DNA of 30,625 nucleotides from Candidatus Sabulitectum sp. GTDB lineage: Bacteria; Fermentibacterota; Fermentibacteria; Fermentibacterales; Fermentibacteraceae. The stretch spans positions 1 to 30,625 of the forward strand of contig JAGLDB010000003.1 in the NCBI GenBank assembly GCA_023145935.1. The letters are read 5' to 3'. Numbering within the stretch: position 1 is the stretch's first letter; every line of letters begins with the position of its first letter. Both the position numbers and the translations under genes were made by a program. This document shows, one piece after another, positions 21,663-30,562 of the stretch. The notes below the pieces were generated by a model, which did not search any database, had not been told where the DNA came from, and saw only the letters and a program-made list of their open reading frames with translations.

Positions 21663-24170
21663 TTACTTTATCAGAACCAGCTTAAGATCACTGGTTGAAC
21701 TTCCGTTGGTAAGACGAACCATATAAATGCCTGATGCCATAGTGCTGCAATCCCAGTTATAGTCTCCAGCCATCACTTTACTGGTATGAACAATTCTTCC
21801 AGTCATATCATGAATGGAAAGAGCGGATTCTCCCGGTGCAGTTATGTAGAATACAGCCAGGCTGCCAACTGGGTTCGACCCTGAATTAACCAGAGTGAAA
21901 GCAATATTCTCTTCCGTTACATCAATACCTGTCGGATCCGGTGTGGATGCTCTAAGATCCCACTGCAGATCATCTCCCCTGGCACCGTAGACAAGCCAGA
22001 GATCTCCCGAGGAACTGCAGGTAATTCTGCCATCATCAACAGCACTGGACGCCGCTGCTGTGTACACACCGCCCCAGCTTGTACCATCCCACTCGGTGTA
22101 ACGAATGGAATTCATTCCTGCGGTCCAGGATACCATGATGTTTCCTGAATATGTAACAACAACAGAGGGTCGTACCCCTGAATCTGTCCCGGAAACCATT
22201 TCGGGAGAGCTCCACACTCCACTAATGTTGCGGGAATACATAATTTTTCCATTCTGAGCCTGCCAGACAACAGCAAAACCGTCAGAAGTACCAGTTATGC
22301 ATGGAAATCTACTCTCGTCCGATACTGATGAAATAACAGTTTCACTGCCAAAAACACCACTGTCCGGCGCATCCATGAAACCAATAATCCAGCCGTCGCT
22401 GGAATTCCGGTGATAAACAAGCCCGTAACCGGATCCATTCCAGGCCACATCAGGAGAACGCTCTGGAGTATCTGATCCCGCAATAGTTTCTTCTACTGTC
22501 CACTGCGAACCTGTCCACATTCTTCCAACAATATCAGGATCCCCGCCATCCCATTTCTGCCAGACAAGCCATGTGTGCCCGTTTCCTCCGGACATGGCTG
22601 GTTCAACATCAAAAGGATCACTGTTTGTGATTCTTACAGCACTGTTCCACGAGGATCCGCTCCACAGCGAAGTATATATTTCATAACCGTTGTGATCATC
22701 ACGCATGGATTGCCATGCTGTCCATACATTCCCGATACCATCTCCACCCACTGTTGGATGCCAGTCCCAGTACTCATGCTGACACACGATAACAGGAGCA
22801 GACCAGGAATCTCCATCTGTACAGGTTGCAAGAATATTTGCTCTGACCGGGTCAGAAGTTCCAGACACCGCAAATACCATGCCGGAAGAGGGATCCGAGT
22901 ACATATCAACTCTGCCCTGAGAATGCAGACCGTCAGTAAGAGGGTAATCAAGCCATCCATCCACTGCGGGAACACCAGAATCACCAGATACACCGGCTAA
23001 AACATGCCTTCCTAATCTTGGTTTCAGAGTAGGGTCTCCGAAGAGAACAGCGCCGTCTTCCATGCTCATATTGCTGCCAAGCCAGACTCTGTAAGCATCT
23101 CCCAGGTTTGAGCCACCTGAAAGCTGACTGTAATACTCGGTAAAGTAATTTGTGTAATCAACTTTAGCCTGAGCGAGAGCTGCGAGTCCGTAGGAATCAG
23201 TCCAGATATAGCTGTTGGCAATGTTATCAACTTCGGTCCACCTGCCGTTACTGCAGCAGTTAAGTACATAGAAGAATGCGTGGGGATCCAGCGGGGGAAC
23301 TTCAAAGAAATCCAGGGTTCCTCCGCCTGCAGGCGGCGCCCCTGTGTGAAAGCTGCTGCCCCATGGACTGGAGTGGGAGATAAGATGTACCCATTCATAA
23401 CCATAAAGAAGCTCTGCTTTAAAATCATCGGCATTGGTGCCAACCGGGTTTGTTTTCCTTGTAACACTGTCATAAAGGTTGTCCAGTGCGCCGGTTAACC
23501 CTGTAAATGCTTCTTCGTATGCAAGAGCACGATCAGGCAATGAAAGTGTTCCCATTCTGTATGCGTGATTTTTAGCAAAGTAGGAATTCAGAAGGTCTAC
23601 CGAAGAACCAAAAGTAAGATAGGTAGGTGTTAGCCTTCCAAGCCATATCTCCGGTGCTCCACTGCTGTAGCTGTTAAACAGGCCATCCGCATCCGGATCA
23701 CTCCATGTGCCGTTCATATCCATGAGGTACATATCTATGGGGTACTCGCCATAGCCATTCTCCATCCACCCGGTGGGGATATCTCCAATGGCGATTGCGC
23801 CGGCAAGACTGCCTGCAGAGTACTCTGCCTGCAGATCAGCTCTTATGTCAGCAGCTGTTCCACCGTCTATCTGCCATACAATAACGGTGTATCCCTCTGT
23901 TTCAAGGTCACTCTGGAATGTGGAAAGAGAGGTGGCAATACCGCTGTAAACAGCCTCATCCACCAACAGCACTACTTTGTCTCCATCAATCCCCGACACA
24001 AGAGGTGCAGAGGTGACACTCATTGAATAGAAGCCCCTGCCTGCTTCCACATGCTGTCTTGTTGAAGCGGGCTGTCTATCATGGCCGTCCATATACTGAA
24101 TAGGGATACCCTCTGGCACAGCAAAAGCAACACATACAAAAACGACAAGATACATTATCGCATATTTCAT
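21663..24170 (-). CDS. Secreted C25 (gingipain-like) cysteine peptidase with propeller repeats and sorting domain
   Basis: An 835-residue secreted protein. A signal peptide covers residues 1-18. A peptidase C25-like domain (about 60-400) has the catalytic pair: His266 in WVHLISHSSPWG and Cys305/Cys306 in FFYVLNCCSNGRW; DPDADGLFN near 158-166 looks like a calcium loop. From about 430 to 720, six or so repeats with spaced Trp and SGSSW/TGSQW-type turns suggest a sialidase- or BNR-like beta-propeller. The last ~75 residues (ALSIHDMTGRIVHTSKVMAG, DCSTMASGIYMVRL, ending in basic residues) match C-terminal sorting domains of type IX secretion. It begins just after the ammonia-lyase stop, so the two are co-transcribed. 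Function is likely extracellular proteolysis. Confidence 0.85.
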   Translation of the reverse strand: MKYAIMYLVVFVCVAFAVPEGIPIQYMDGHDRQPASTRQHVEAGRGFYSMSVTSAPLVSGIDGDKVVLLVDEAVYSGIATSLSTFQSDLETEGYTVIVWQIDGGTAADIRADLQAEYSAGSLAGAIAIGDIPTGWMENGYGEYPIDMYLMDMNGTWSDPDADGLFNSYSSGAPEIWLGRLTPTYLTFGSSVDLLNSYFAKNHAYRMGTLSLPDRALAYEEAFTGLTGALDNLYDSVTRKTNPVGTNADDFKAELLYGYEWVHLISHSSPWGSSFHTGAPPAGGGTLDFFEVPPLDPHAFFYVLNCCSNGRWTEVDNIANSYIWTDSYGLAALAQAKVDYTNYFTEYYSQLSGGSNLGDAYRVWLGSNMSMEDGAVLFGDPTLKPRLGRHVLAGVSGDSGVPAVDGWLDYPLTDGLHSQGRVDMYSDPSSGMVFAVSGTSDPVRANILATCTDGDSWSAPVIVCQHEYWDWHPTVGGDGIGNVWTAWQSMRDDHNGYEIYTSLWSGSSWNSAVRITNSDPFDVEPAMSGGNGHTWLVWQKWDGGDPDIVGRMWTGSQWTVEETIAGSDTPERSPDVAWNGSGYGLVYHRNSSDGWIIGFMDAPDSGVFGSETVISSVSDESRFPCITGTSDGFAVVWQAQNGKIMYSRNISGVWSSPEMVSGTDSGVRPSVVVTYSGNIMVSWTAGMNSIRYTEWDGTSWGGVYTAAASSAVDDGRITCSSSGDLWLVYGARGDDLQWDLRASTPDPTGIDVTEENIAFTLVNSGSNPVGSLAVFYITAPGESALSIHDMTGRIVHTSKVMAGDYNWDCSTMASGIYMVRLTNGSSTSDLKLVLIK

Positions 24171-24172
24171 TT

Positions 24173-25705
24173 CTATTCACTCCCTCCAAGAGAACCAACA
24201 ATCTTTTCCACAGCATCAAGGATCTCACCGGACTGAACAACCTGGCTCATTTTGTTGTGATCCGGATACAAAGGTCTGTCCTCACCAAGATGCTCCACAT
24301 GTTTTCTGATTGCATCATGGGCGATCTGAACTCCTGCACCGTATTTGTGATTCCTGAAATCAAGCGCCTGGGCAGCAGCGATCATCTCGATACCAAGAAT
24401 GCCATAGGCGTTCTCCAGGATCTGGCAGTTCTTCAGAGATGTATTCATTCCCATGCTGACAAAATCCTCCTGATCAGCAGCAGCAGGTATTGATGCAACT
24501 GCTGCAGGTGTGCAAAGTATCCTCTGCTCGGTAATAAGCATGCCTGCGGTGTACTGGCTGAGCATGTGACCACTGTACAGGCCTGGCTTTTCTGCAAGGA
24601 ATGGTGGCAGACCAACAGACAATGCAGGGTTCAGCAATCTGTTCAATCTTCTCTCGCTGAGCACGGAAACCATAGTAATTGAAGTTCCAGCCATTTCCAT
24701 GGGAAGAGAAACTGGAGTTCCCTGGAAATTAGCACCTGTTAACACCAGATCCTCTTCTGGAAAGAAGAGAGGATTATCTCCCACACCGTTCAGTTCTGTC
24801 TCCACCTGGCTTCTTGCGTAGGCAATGGCGTCATGTGCGGCACCTATGACCTGGGGAGTTGAACGCATTGAATAAGCATCCTGTACCTTCTGAGGAGTCT
24901 TTCCGGTACTCAGATCACTGCCCGCTATACACTTTCGAATTGCACGGGCACTGCGCAGGGAACCGGCAAAGCCTCTTACCGTGTGAACTTTATCTTCATA
25001 TGGAGTAAGATTTGCATAGAGAGCCTCAAGACTCATTGCAGCAGCAATCTCAGCCTGCTTCAACCATCTGTTCATATCAAACAGGTTTAAGGCGGAAATC
25101 GCTGTGAGCAAATTGGATCCGTTAATTAACGCGAGTCCGTCACGAGCATGAAGTTCCAGAGGCTTCAAACCGCCAAGAGCAAGAGCTTCTGTACCTGGAT
25201 ACCGCTCCCCTTTATAAAAAGCTTCACCTTCGCCCATTACTACAAGCGCGATCATGCTCATGGGTGCAAGGTCTCCGCTAGCTCCAACCGAACCCTTCTC
25301 GCAAACAACCGGTGTGACTCCGGCATTAAGCATTGCAACAAGCATCCTGGTCATTTCAAGGCGTACTGCGCTGTGCCCGTTGCAGTGCACATTAGCCCGG
25401 CCAAGCATTGCTCCCCGCACATGTTCCATGGGAGCTGGTTTCCCTATGCCTGCGGAATGATTGTAGATAAGATACTTCTGGAAAGACAGAATTTCATCAT
25501 CCTTCAGTCTGGTCTCCGAGAATTCACCAATGCCTGTGTTTATTCCATACATGGTCTCACCGGCTGCAAGCTTTCCCTCCACCATTTTTCTGCAAATCAG
25601 GATTCTTTCTTCAGCGGCAGGATCAATCTCAACTTTTTCGCCGTTGCGCGCAACAGCAACTACTTTTTCAATGGTCAGGCTACTTCCAGTCAGAACAACG
25701 GACAT
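24173..25705 (-). CDS. hutH: Histidine ammonia-lyase (MIO-dependent aromatic amino acid lyase family)
   Basis: From ATG 25705 (GGAGG upstream) the protein is 510 residues, the usual HutH length. GSVGASGDLAPMS contains Ala142-Ser143-Gly144, the residues that cyclise to the MIO electrophile; MYGINTGIGEF carries the catalytic Tyr. Two features favour histidine over phenylalanine or tyrosine as substrate: NHSAGIG in the selectivity loop and QEDFVSM (histidine lyases have QED, phenylalanine/tyrosine lyases NQD). The reaction is L-histidine to trans-urocanate plus ammonia, the first step of histidine breakdown. The other hut genes are not in the window. An MIO aminomutase is a less likely alternative. 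A secreted peptidase gene follows immediately downstream. Confidence 0.9.
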   Translation of the reverse strand: MSVVLTGSSLTIEKVVAVARNGEKVEIDPAAEERILICRKMVEGKLAAGETMYGINTGIGEFSETRLKDDEILSFQKYLIYNHSAGIGKPAPMEHVRGAMLGRANVHCNGHSAVRLEMTRMLVAMLNAGVTPVVCEKGSVGASGDLAPMSMIALVVMGEGEAFYKGERYPGTEALALGGLKPLELHARDGLALINGSNLLTAISALNLFDMNRWLKQAEIAAAMSLEALYANLTPYEDKVHTVRGFAGSLRSARAIRKCIAGSDLSTGKTPQKVQDAYSMRSTPQVIGAAHDAIAYARSQVETELNGVGDNPLFFPEEDLVLTGANFQGTPVSLPMEMAGTSITMVSVLSERRLNRLLNPALSVGLPPFLAEKPGLYSGHMLSQYTAGMLITEQRILCTPAAVASIPAAADQEDFVSMGMNTSLKNCQILENAYGILGIEMIAAAQALDFRNHKYGAGVQIAHDAIRKHVEHLGEDRPLYPDHNKMSQVVQSGEILDAVEKIVGSLGGSE

Positions 25706-25802
25706 GCGATCCTCCAATATTAAAGAATTTGGTTACAGCGGGATGCTCTGATAATACTAAAGAACCCGATTCAGAGTAACCTCATTTTTGAGAACAGCAA
25801 TA

Positions 25803-25820
25803 GTTTCTCAGAAGAGAAAC
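25803..25820. repeat. Short perfect hairpin
   Basis: GTTTCTC and GAGAAAC form a 7-base stem with an AGAA loop in the 177-base gap between the ABC-2 permease gene and hutH. It may be the terminator of the ABC-2 operon, but there is no clear U run. Confidence 0.35.
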
Positions 25821-25882
25821 GATGTGGTCAGTTAAATCCATAAACCGTTGAAATCAAGAATATTTGTACCTGCGCTTCGACC

Positions 25883-26626
25883 CTATTCCCACTTGAAATA
25901 CTTCCCCGATACGAACAAACCGGCAAGTATGAACCCTGCAAGCACCATCAGATGCACTGGATAATCCCAGAAGTGACCCCCAAGCCACACTCCCTGCATA
26001 AGCTTAATCGCATGTGTAAGGGGAAATGCAAGAGAAATATCTTTCAAAAAATCAGGCAGCATAAACCATGGCAGGGCAGCACCGGAAAGAAAGATCATGG
26101 GAAAATACAGGATGTTTGCAATTACCGCACCACTTCTTGCAGTTGGTGCAAGACTGGCAGGAATAAATCCCAGAGCAGCTATGCTTGCCGAAGAAAGGAG
26201 AAATACAAAAACAAACTCAAAGACATTCCCAAATAATTTCAGATCATAAAAGACAAAACCAGCAATAAGAAGAAGAATCACACCAGCCACAGTAATAGCA
26301 AAGATCGCCACCAGCTGTCCGGCAAGAATAGTGAAAGGAGTCACCGGGGCAGCCCTGAATCTTTTCAGAATCCCCTTCTCCCGGTATGCTGCCATGCTTG
26401 TGGTAAAAGACATGACAAAACTGGTAACCATGACCAGTCCCATGAAGGCAGGAACTGAAAAGTCCACATACCCGAATTCCTCATCTGGGAAGGAATCGTT
26501 TCCCCACATACTGGCGAACAAAAGCATCATCAAAAGCGGGAATATCAGAGTAAAGAAAAAAGCTGAAGGTTCCCTCAGATAAAGAATGAACTCCGACTTT
26601 GATACAGCAATGAAAGGGCTTTTCAT
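25883..26626 (-). CDS. ABC-2 type exporter permease
   Basis: A 247-residue inner-membrane protein with six predicted helices and the ABC-2 permease pattern: an N-terminal cytoplasmic helix (SKSEFILYLREPSAFFFTLI), FRAAPVTPFTILAGQLVAI on the coupling loop, and a late FLSGAALPWFMLPDFLKDIS, typical of drug- or lipid-type ABC-2 exporters. It would pair with the upstream ATPase and export an unknown substrate. Its ATG shares one base with the ATPase stop region, so the genes are coupled. Third gene of a three-gene unit that begins with a secreted propeller-like protein. Confidence 0.92.
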   Translation of the reverse strand: MKSPFIAVSKSEFILYLREPSAFFFTLIFPLLMMLLFASMWGNDSFPDEEFGYVDFSVPAFMGLVMVTSFVMSFTTSMAAYREKGILKRFRAAPVTPFTILAGQLVAIFAITVAGVILLLIAGFVFYDLKLFGNVFEFVFVFLLSSASIAALGFIPASLAPTARSGAVIANILYFPMIFLSGAALPWFMLPDFLKDISLAFPLTHAIKLMQGVWLGGHFWDYPVHLMVLAGFILAGLFVSGKYFKWE

Positions 26627-27555
26627 CAGTTTCTCACCTCCCTGCCTGTGATATTAAGAAAAACATCCTCAAGGGTGGGAGCCTCTATCTTAAAGGAATC
26701 AAGCCCCTGTCCCATAGCATCCAGCTGCTTAACAATTTCCACAATTGCCGAGTTGGAACTCACCTGGAGAGAGCAGAAATTATCACTGTTCTGAATGGAT
26801 TCAACTCCCTTGAGAGAAGAAAGAGATTCACCGCCAAATGCATCACCAACATTGAATTGAATCCGGGTATGCCCTCCGTGCATGGAGATAAGATTAGAGG
26901 GAGAGTCAAGTGCAGTAAGTTTCCCGTGATCAATAATTGCTACCCGGTCACAGAGCTTCTCTGCTTCATCCATGTAGTGAGTGGAAAGAACAATGGTTCT
27001 TCCTTGATTCTGAAGCTCTTTAACCAGTTTCCATATGGATATTCTTGATTGAGGATCAAGCCCGGAAGTAAACTCATCCAGAAAAACGATCTCAGGATCT
27101 CCGATCAAAGCCATTGCCACGAATAATCGTTTCTTCTGACCACCGGACAACTCAGAATAGAAAGAGTCTTTTTTCTCCCACAGATTGAGTTGTCTCAGAA
27201 GAGCTTCCCACTCAAGAACCGTATCATAGAAGGATGCGAACAGCTCCATTGCTTCCCGCAGACGAAGCCTGTCCGGTATCTCTGATTCCTGCTGCTGTAA
27301 ACCTATCCGTCTCTTCAGAGCAAGTGAATCCTTCACAGGGTCGAGACCAAGTACATCTAAAGATCCGGAATCAGCCCTGCGCATGCCTGCAATGCACTCA
27401 ATAGTGGTTGTTTTTCCCGCTCCGTTAGGCCCGACTATCCCGAAGATCTCACCACGCTTAACCGAAAAAGAAATTCCATCTACCGCTTTCACATCTTTGT
27501 AGTGCTTAACGAGGTTCTGTACGGTAACTACATTATCGTCCAAAACTACCTCCAT
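26626..27555 (-). CDS. ABC-2 type exporter ATP-binding protein
   Basis: A 309-residue DrrA/CcmA-type ATPase: Walker A GPNGAGKTT (42-50), a Gln-rich Q-loop LQQQESEIPDRL (86-97), signature LSGGQKKRLFVA (136-147), Walker B IVFLDEF (156-162) and switch His in STHYMDEAE. The D-loop region reads LDEFTSGLDP where nearly all relatives have LDEPT; the catalytic Glu is kept. The C-terminal ~90 residues are the accessory domain common in this group, ending TLEDVFLNITGRE. It starts in a TGATG overlap with the upstream secreted-protein gene. Confidence 0.95.
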   Translation of the reverse strand: MEVVLDDNVVTVQNLVKHYKDVKAVDGISFSVKRGEIFGIVGPNGAGKTTTIECIAGMRRADSGSLDVLGLDPVKDSLALKRRIGLQQQESEIPDRLRLREAMELFASFYDTVLEWEALLRQLNLWEKKDSFYSELSGGQKKRLFVAMALIGDPEIVFLDEFTSGLDPQSRISIWKLVKELQNQGRTIVLSTHYMDEAEKLCDRVAIIDHGKLTALDSPSNLISMHGGHTRIQFNVGDAFGGESLSSLKGVESIQNSDNFCSLQVSSNSAIVEIVKQLDAMGQGLDSFKIEAPTLEDVFLNITGREVRN

Positions 27556-28571
27556 CAGTCTGTCAAAAAAGAATAGCAGAATAAAGAGTCAGATCTTAAA
27601 AAGTAAAGAACATCACCCTGTACAGCATACGTTCCCCAACTTCGACTTCTTATGTATCCAGTCAGTCCCGGTTGCTCAACCGGATTGAATGTCTGAAAAT
27701 TGTCCCAGTCTATCTCGGCCAGGAATATTGCATCAGCGTTATCCTGGCGGTAAAGATATCGTCCATCTCCAACCACTGCATACACTGTTATCTTGTCACC
27801 GGTGTTAAGTATTTCTCTCCCGTCAGAATACCTTAAAAACTGGTTATCACCAATAGTTACAAGCCCGGCATCAGGCAGCACCCACTTGTTAATGACAGGT
27901 GATTCATCATCAGATACCTCAAGAAGAATTTTAGATGAGTTCATATCATAAATAACACTGGGTGGATCGCTGGCACAGCTTACAATATCTGAAAAAGGGC
28001 ATGCATAGTACCCGTCACTAAGCACTCCATGGTAACTTCGCTCCCCTGTGGCAATCTCTATCATATCAGCCCATGGAAGTTCTGAGGAGCCTTCAGTCGA
28101 CTCTACATAGCTATTCACATCAGGTGAACAGGATAGAAGTGGGTTGCCGTAAAGGAATCGTGAATCCATTGTGAAGTCAAATTGAGGGCCTGAACCTACA
28201 TTCATTGAAAGGGCGACAGGTTCAGCATTTGAACCGTCGCTATCACAGACCAGAACCATTTCAGGAACGTGAACATCTTCCCCGGCAGTAACTGTAACAG
28301 CGTAACAGATACTTTCTCCGTTCCACGACCCCGAAAGCCAGGATACGCGAATGACATTTGCCCAGCCGCAAGCAGAGTGATCCCAGAAAGACAGCCATTC
28401 CTCTTTCTCTCCAGGGAAATCACATGAGACTGTCCAGAAGTCAGAGTTATTATCCACAAACAAAACTCTTCCATCAGGAAGCGCCACCAGTGACTTGACA
28501 TAATCATTGATATCCGATGCAAGAAACACCGGTTGGGATGCCAGAAGAAGAACCATCATTATTCCAGTCAA
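27555..28571 (-). CDS. Secreted beta-propeller-like protein coupled to ABC-2 exporter
   Basis: A 338-residue protein with a hydrophobic signal segment (GIMMVLLLASQPVFLAS) and no lipobox. The mature part has repeated strands with Gly-Asp-Gly and aromatic positions (LVALPDGRVLFVDNN, VTIGDNQFLRYSDGREI, YAVVGDGRYLYRQDN, YAVQGDVLYFLRSD) suggestive of a WD40- or TolB-like propeller, though no family is certain. The start is TTG 28571, five bases after AGGAGG; the first ATG is too far from that site. Its stop overlaps the ATPase start (TGATG). Linkage suggests a role in, or sensing by, the exporter, but this is inference. Confidence 0.7.
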   Translation of the reverse strand: MTGIMMVLLLASQPVFLASDINDYVKSLVALPDGRVLFVDNNSDFWTVSCDFPGEKEEWLSFWDHSACGWANVIRVSWLSGSWNGESICYAVTVTAGEDVHVPEMVLVCDSDGSNAEPVALSMNVGSGPQFDFTMDSRFLYGNPLLSCSPDVNSYVESTEGSSELPWADMIEIATGERSYHGVLSDGYYACPFSDIVSCASDPPSVIYDMNSSKILLEVSDDESPVINKWVLPDAGLVTIGDNQFLRYSDGREILNTGDKITVYAVVGDGRYLYRQDNADAIFLAEIDWDNFQTFNPVEQPGLTGYIRSRSWGTYAVQGDVLYFLRSDSLFCYSFLTD

Positions 28572-29039
28572 AACAACCTCCTCTGCTTATGTATTTAAAC
28601 ACTAAGCTATTATTATAGTAATTCAAACTGTATGAATGACCAATAGTACCATTCGGGCACCTGGGGATTGGGCAAAGTCCTGGATTCCCGGTAGACCCAA
28701 CTGGACTGAAATGTGCTTCCTTGCACAGTACCGTACGCGAACCCTCTATACATGTCATCTGGGAACGCTAAAATATCAAGCGGACTTCCGATTTGAGCAT
28801 GATGGACAAAAACCCCTGCGCTTACAGAAAATTGCACGCAGATACTCATTTCAGAATTCTGCGAAACTGTGCTTTTTCGGTGTACTTGCCAATACTCAGG
28901 AAAAGTGACATTATTTTAGTGTATTTTAAAGACATGGATTTTGTAATAATAGAGAAAGACAATCCTGAAAATACCCGGAACAGGAAACATGAAAATGAAC
29001 AGCAATGGAATTGATGACAAGTACGATGAGGGCACAGGT
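28572..29039. other. 468-base intergenic region
   Basis: No supported gene. Frames on both strands between 28613 and 28908 have no ribosome binding site and no recognisable family. The left edge contains the AGGAGG serving the TTG start at 28571. The region should carry the divergent promoters of the flanking secreted-protein genes; no clear elements were found. Confidence 0.45.
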
Positions 29040-29564
29040 ATGATACCCAAGATAATCAGGTTCAGCGCGTTCTTAATTCTCTCTCTGCTTTTATCGAACA
29101 TTTCTGCTGCATCGGAGTTTGAAACAATATCATTTATGCCTTCAGAGGGAATTGAGGAGTTCATTGTTGCCAGACTGAACCTGACCACATTCCGGAATTC
29201 CTTTGGGCCTGCAAGAAGCCCCGGTATGCGCTATTTTTCCCACATGGGATTGAGACCAACCGAGATATCAGAGGGCAAGATCGTCTTTGAAACTGAAGAC
29301 TGGTACTACTGCTTTGAATTGGTTGAAAGAAGGGATGTAAATCGCGACGGCATTGAAGACGTAGTGATTTGTTTCACGGATGACGCTATTTATGGAACTT
29401 ATTTAACCAAATATATTTACCTCATGACCTGTCTTTCAGAGGATTCTGACCTGATTGCAATTGCTTATAGTCCATCAGGATATCACAGCGAAAGTGATCC
29501 TGAAATGCGTGAAGAACTTATACCCGCCTATAGAGGGCAATACTGGCCTGAAATCGATCAATAG
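29040..29564 (+). CDS. Small secreted protein with a calcium-loop motif
   Basis: From ATG 29040 (GAGG eight bases upstream) the protein starts with a textbook signal peptide: MIPKIIRF, a Leu-rich core and small residues before SEFE. The 174-residue product has one DVNRDGIED segment, which fits the DxNxDGxxD calcium-binding loop of dockerins and FG-GAP-like proteins, set in a strand context (FELVERR, then VVICFTDDAIY). I recognise no complete family. The frame is open back to 28989, but that start would put 17 mostly acidic and polar residues before the signal core. The function is unknown. Confidence 0.65.
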   Translation: MIPKIIRFSAFLILSLLLSNISAASEFETISFMPSEGIEEFIVARLNLTTFRNSFGPARSPGMRYFSHMGLRPTEISEGKIVFETEDWYYCFELVERRDVNRDGIEDVVICFTDDAIYGTYLTKYIYLMTCLSEDSDLIAIAYSPSGYHSESDPEMREELIPAYRGQYWPEIDQ

Positions 29565-29680
29565 TGATTCTGGTTAGACTTTACTCTATAAATACGGGGA
29601 ATCAGCGCTTTTTGCCAAAATGCCCTTTTATCTACAAATAGACTGACCATGCCATAAATTTAAGTAAACATAAAAGCCGC

Positions 29681-29702
29681 AGGCATCCTGTAGTAGATGC
29701 CT
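29681..29702. terminator. Hairpin between convergent genes
   Basis: AGGCATC and GATGCCT form a perfect 7-base stem with an eight-base loop between the secreted-protein gene (plus) and the HATPase_c_4 gene (minus). Only a weak T-rich run (CTTTTAT) follows on the minus side. Possible bidirectional terminator. Confidence 0.4.
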
Positions 29703-29758
29703 ATTGAACCATTTCGGTACTACAAAATTCTTTTGATTGCTATAAGAAGAGACACTTT

Positions 29759-30562
29759 TCACTCAGGATCAGAGATTACGTAACGTCTTCCTGGGTCTCT
29801 CGGGCCAGTGCCTACAGGCAAGACAAGCCCTTTCTCAACCAATGACTTCATTCCGTTTCTAACTGTGCGACCGGTAACATCCAGAATCGTCGCCAGTTCA
29901 GAAGTGGATAGCCCATCTGGATTAGCTCTAAGCAACCTGAGAATATGAGAATCAGCTTTATCAAAAAGTGAAATACCTATTGGATTGGTGAAAATAGTTA
30001 CCCGGAAATTTCTCCCGGTTTCAGTAAAATCCGGGGGGCGAAGCCCCATTTCATTACAGTCGGCGATCATTCTTTGAATGCCACTACCCCACTGTTCAAT
30101 CAACCCAAGTTCTTTAAAGACCCGTCCTATCACTCTATTGCGCAATACTGAAACACCGTTCAGCAGATCTTCAATGGTAACACCGAATTGAAGCAGACCG
30201 GGATTCTCAATCTCTATTCGATCATCAAAAATAGATATTCTTACCGGAGAGCCTGTCATGGAATAATCTGCATGCACAACAGCATTAACAGCAGCCTCCC
30301 TCAGTGCAACTAACGGAAAATTACTGCGTTTGTCATTTCGAACTTCACCGATATGAATAGATGTCTGCATGTGTTTCCTGAAGAACTCCATTGCGTGGTA
30401 AGGAAGATTCGGCAAGTGATCTCTGTACTCGGCAGTATCGGTAATAACACTGCGGTCTTTGCCTCGGAATCTCCCGCATTGCAGCCAGGCGTCCGGGAAT
30501 AGCTCATCCCGTACTTTTCCGAAAAAGAGTATACCACCCACTGTGGCAACAACTTTGTTCAT
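29759..30562 (-). CDS. AlbA_2/HATPase_c_4-type regulator (RecG-like C-terminal part), N-terminus disrupted
   Basis: The 267 residues match the C-terminal two thirds of AlbA_2 (Schlafen)-HATPase_c_4 proteins, often annotated as ATP-binding transcriptional regulators: TVGGILFFGK, LREAAVNAVVHADYSMTGSP, VRISIFDDRIEIENPG, SVLRNRVIGRVFKELGLIEQ and WGSGIQRMI. A C-terminal winged helix (about 205-267, LSTSELATILDVTGRTVRNG) would bind DNA. The first ATG lies inside what is normally a continuous protein. Upstream, another frame reads RKNLKGLKREDLS and a third SLELLHVL, both in the family's style, so one or two small indels near 30563-30600 probably split the gene. The N-terminal AlbA domain would lie beyond the window edge. 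Confidence 0.75.
   Translation of the reverse strand: MNKVVATVGGILFFGKVRDELFPDAWLQCGRFRGKDRSVITDTAEYRDHLPNLPYHAMEFFRKHMQTSIHIGEVRNDKRSNFPLVALREAAVNAVVHADYSMTGSPVRISIFDDRIEIENPGLLQFGVTIEDLLNGVSVLRNRVIGRVFKELGLIEQWGSGIQRMIADCNEMGLRPPDFTETGRNFRVTIFTNPIGISLFDKADSHILRLLRANPDGLSTSELATILDVTGRTVRNGMKSLVEKGLVLPVGTGPRDPGRRYVISDPE

Noticed and set aside
21860..21890. GGGTTCGACCC-like sequence resembling a tRNA T-arm.
   Set aside because: It lies within the C25-like peptidase coding sequence and there is no acceptor stem, anticodon arm or CCA around it.
22295..23498. Long alternative frames on both strands inside the peptidase gene.
   Set aside because: They are by-products of the coding sequence; the 835-aa frame has a signal peptide, catalytic residues and a sorting domain.
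28613..28908. Opposed 78-aa (minus) and 90-aa (plus) frames in the gap before the small secreted protein.
   Set aside because: Neither has a ribosome binding site, signal peptide or family motif, and both occupy the same DNA, so at most one could be real.
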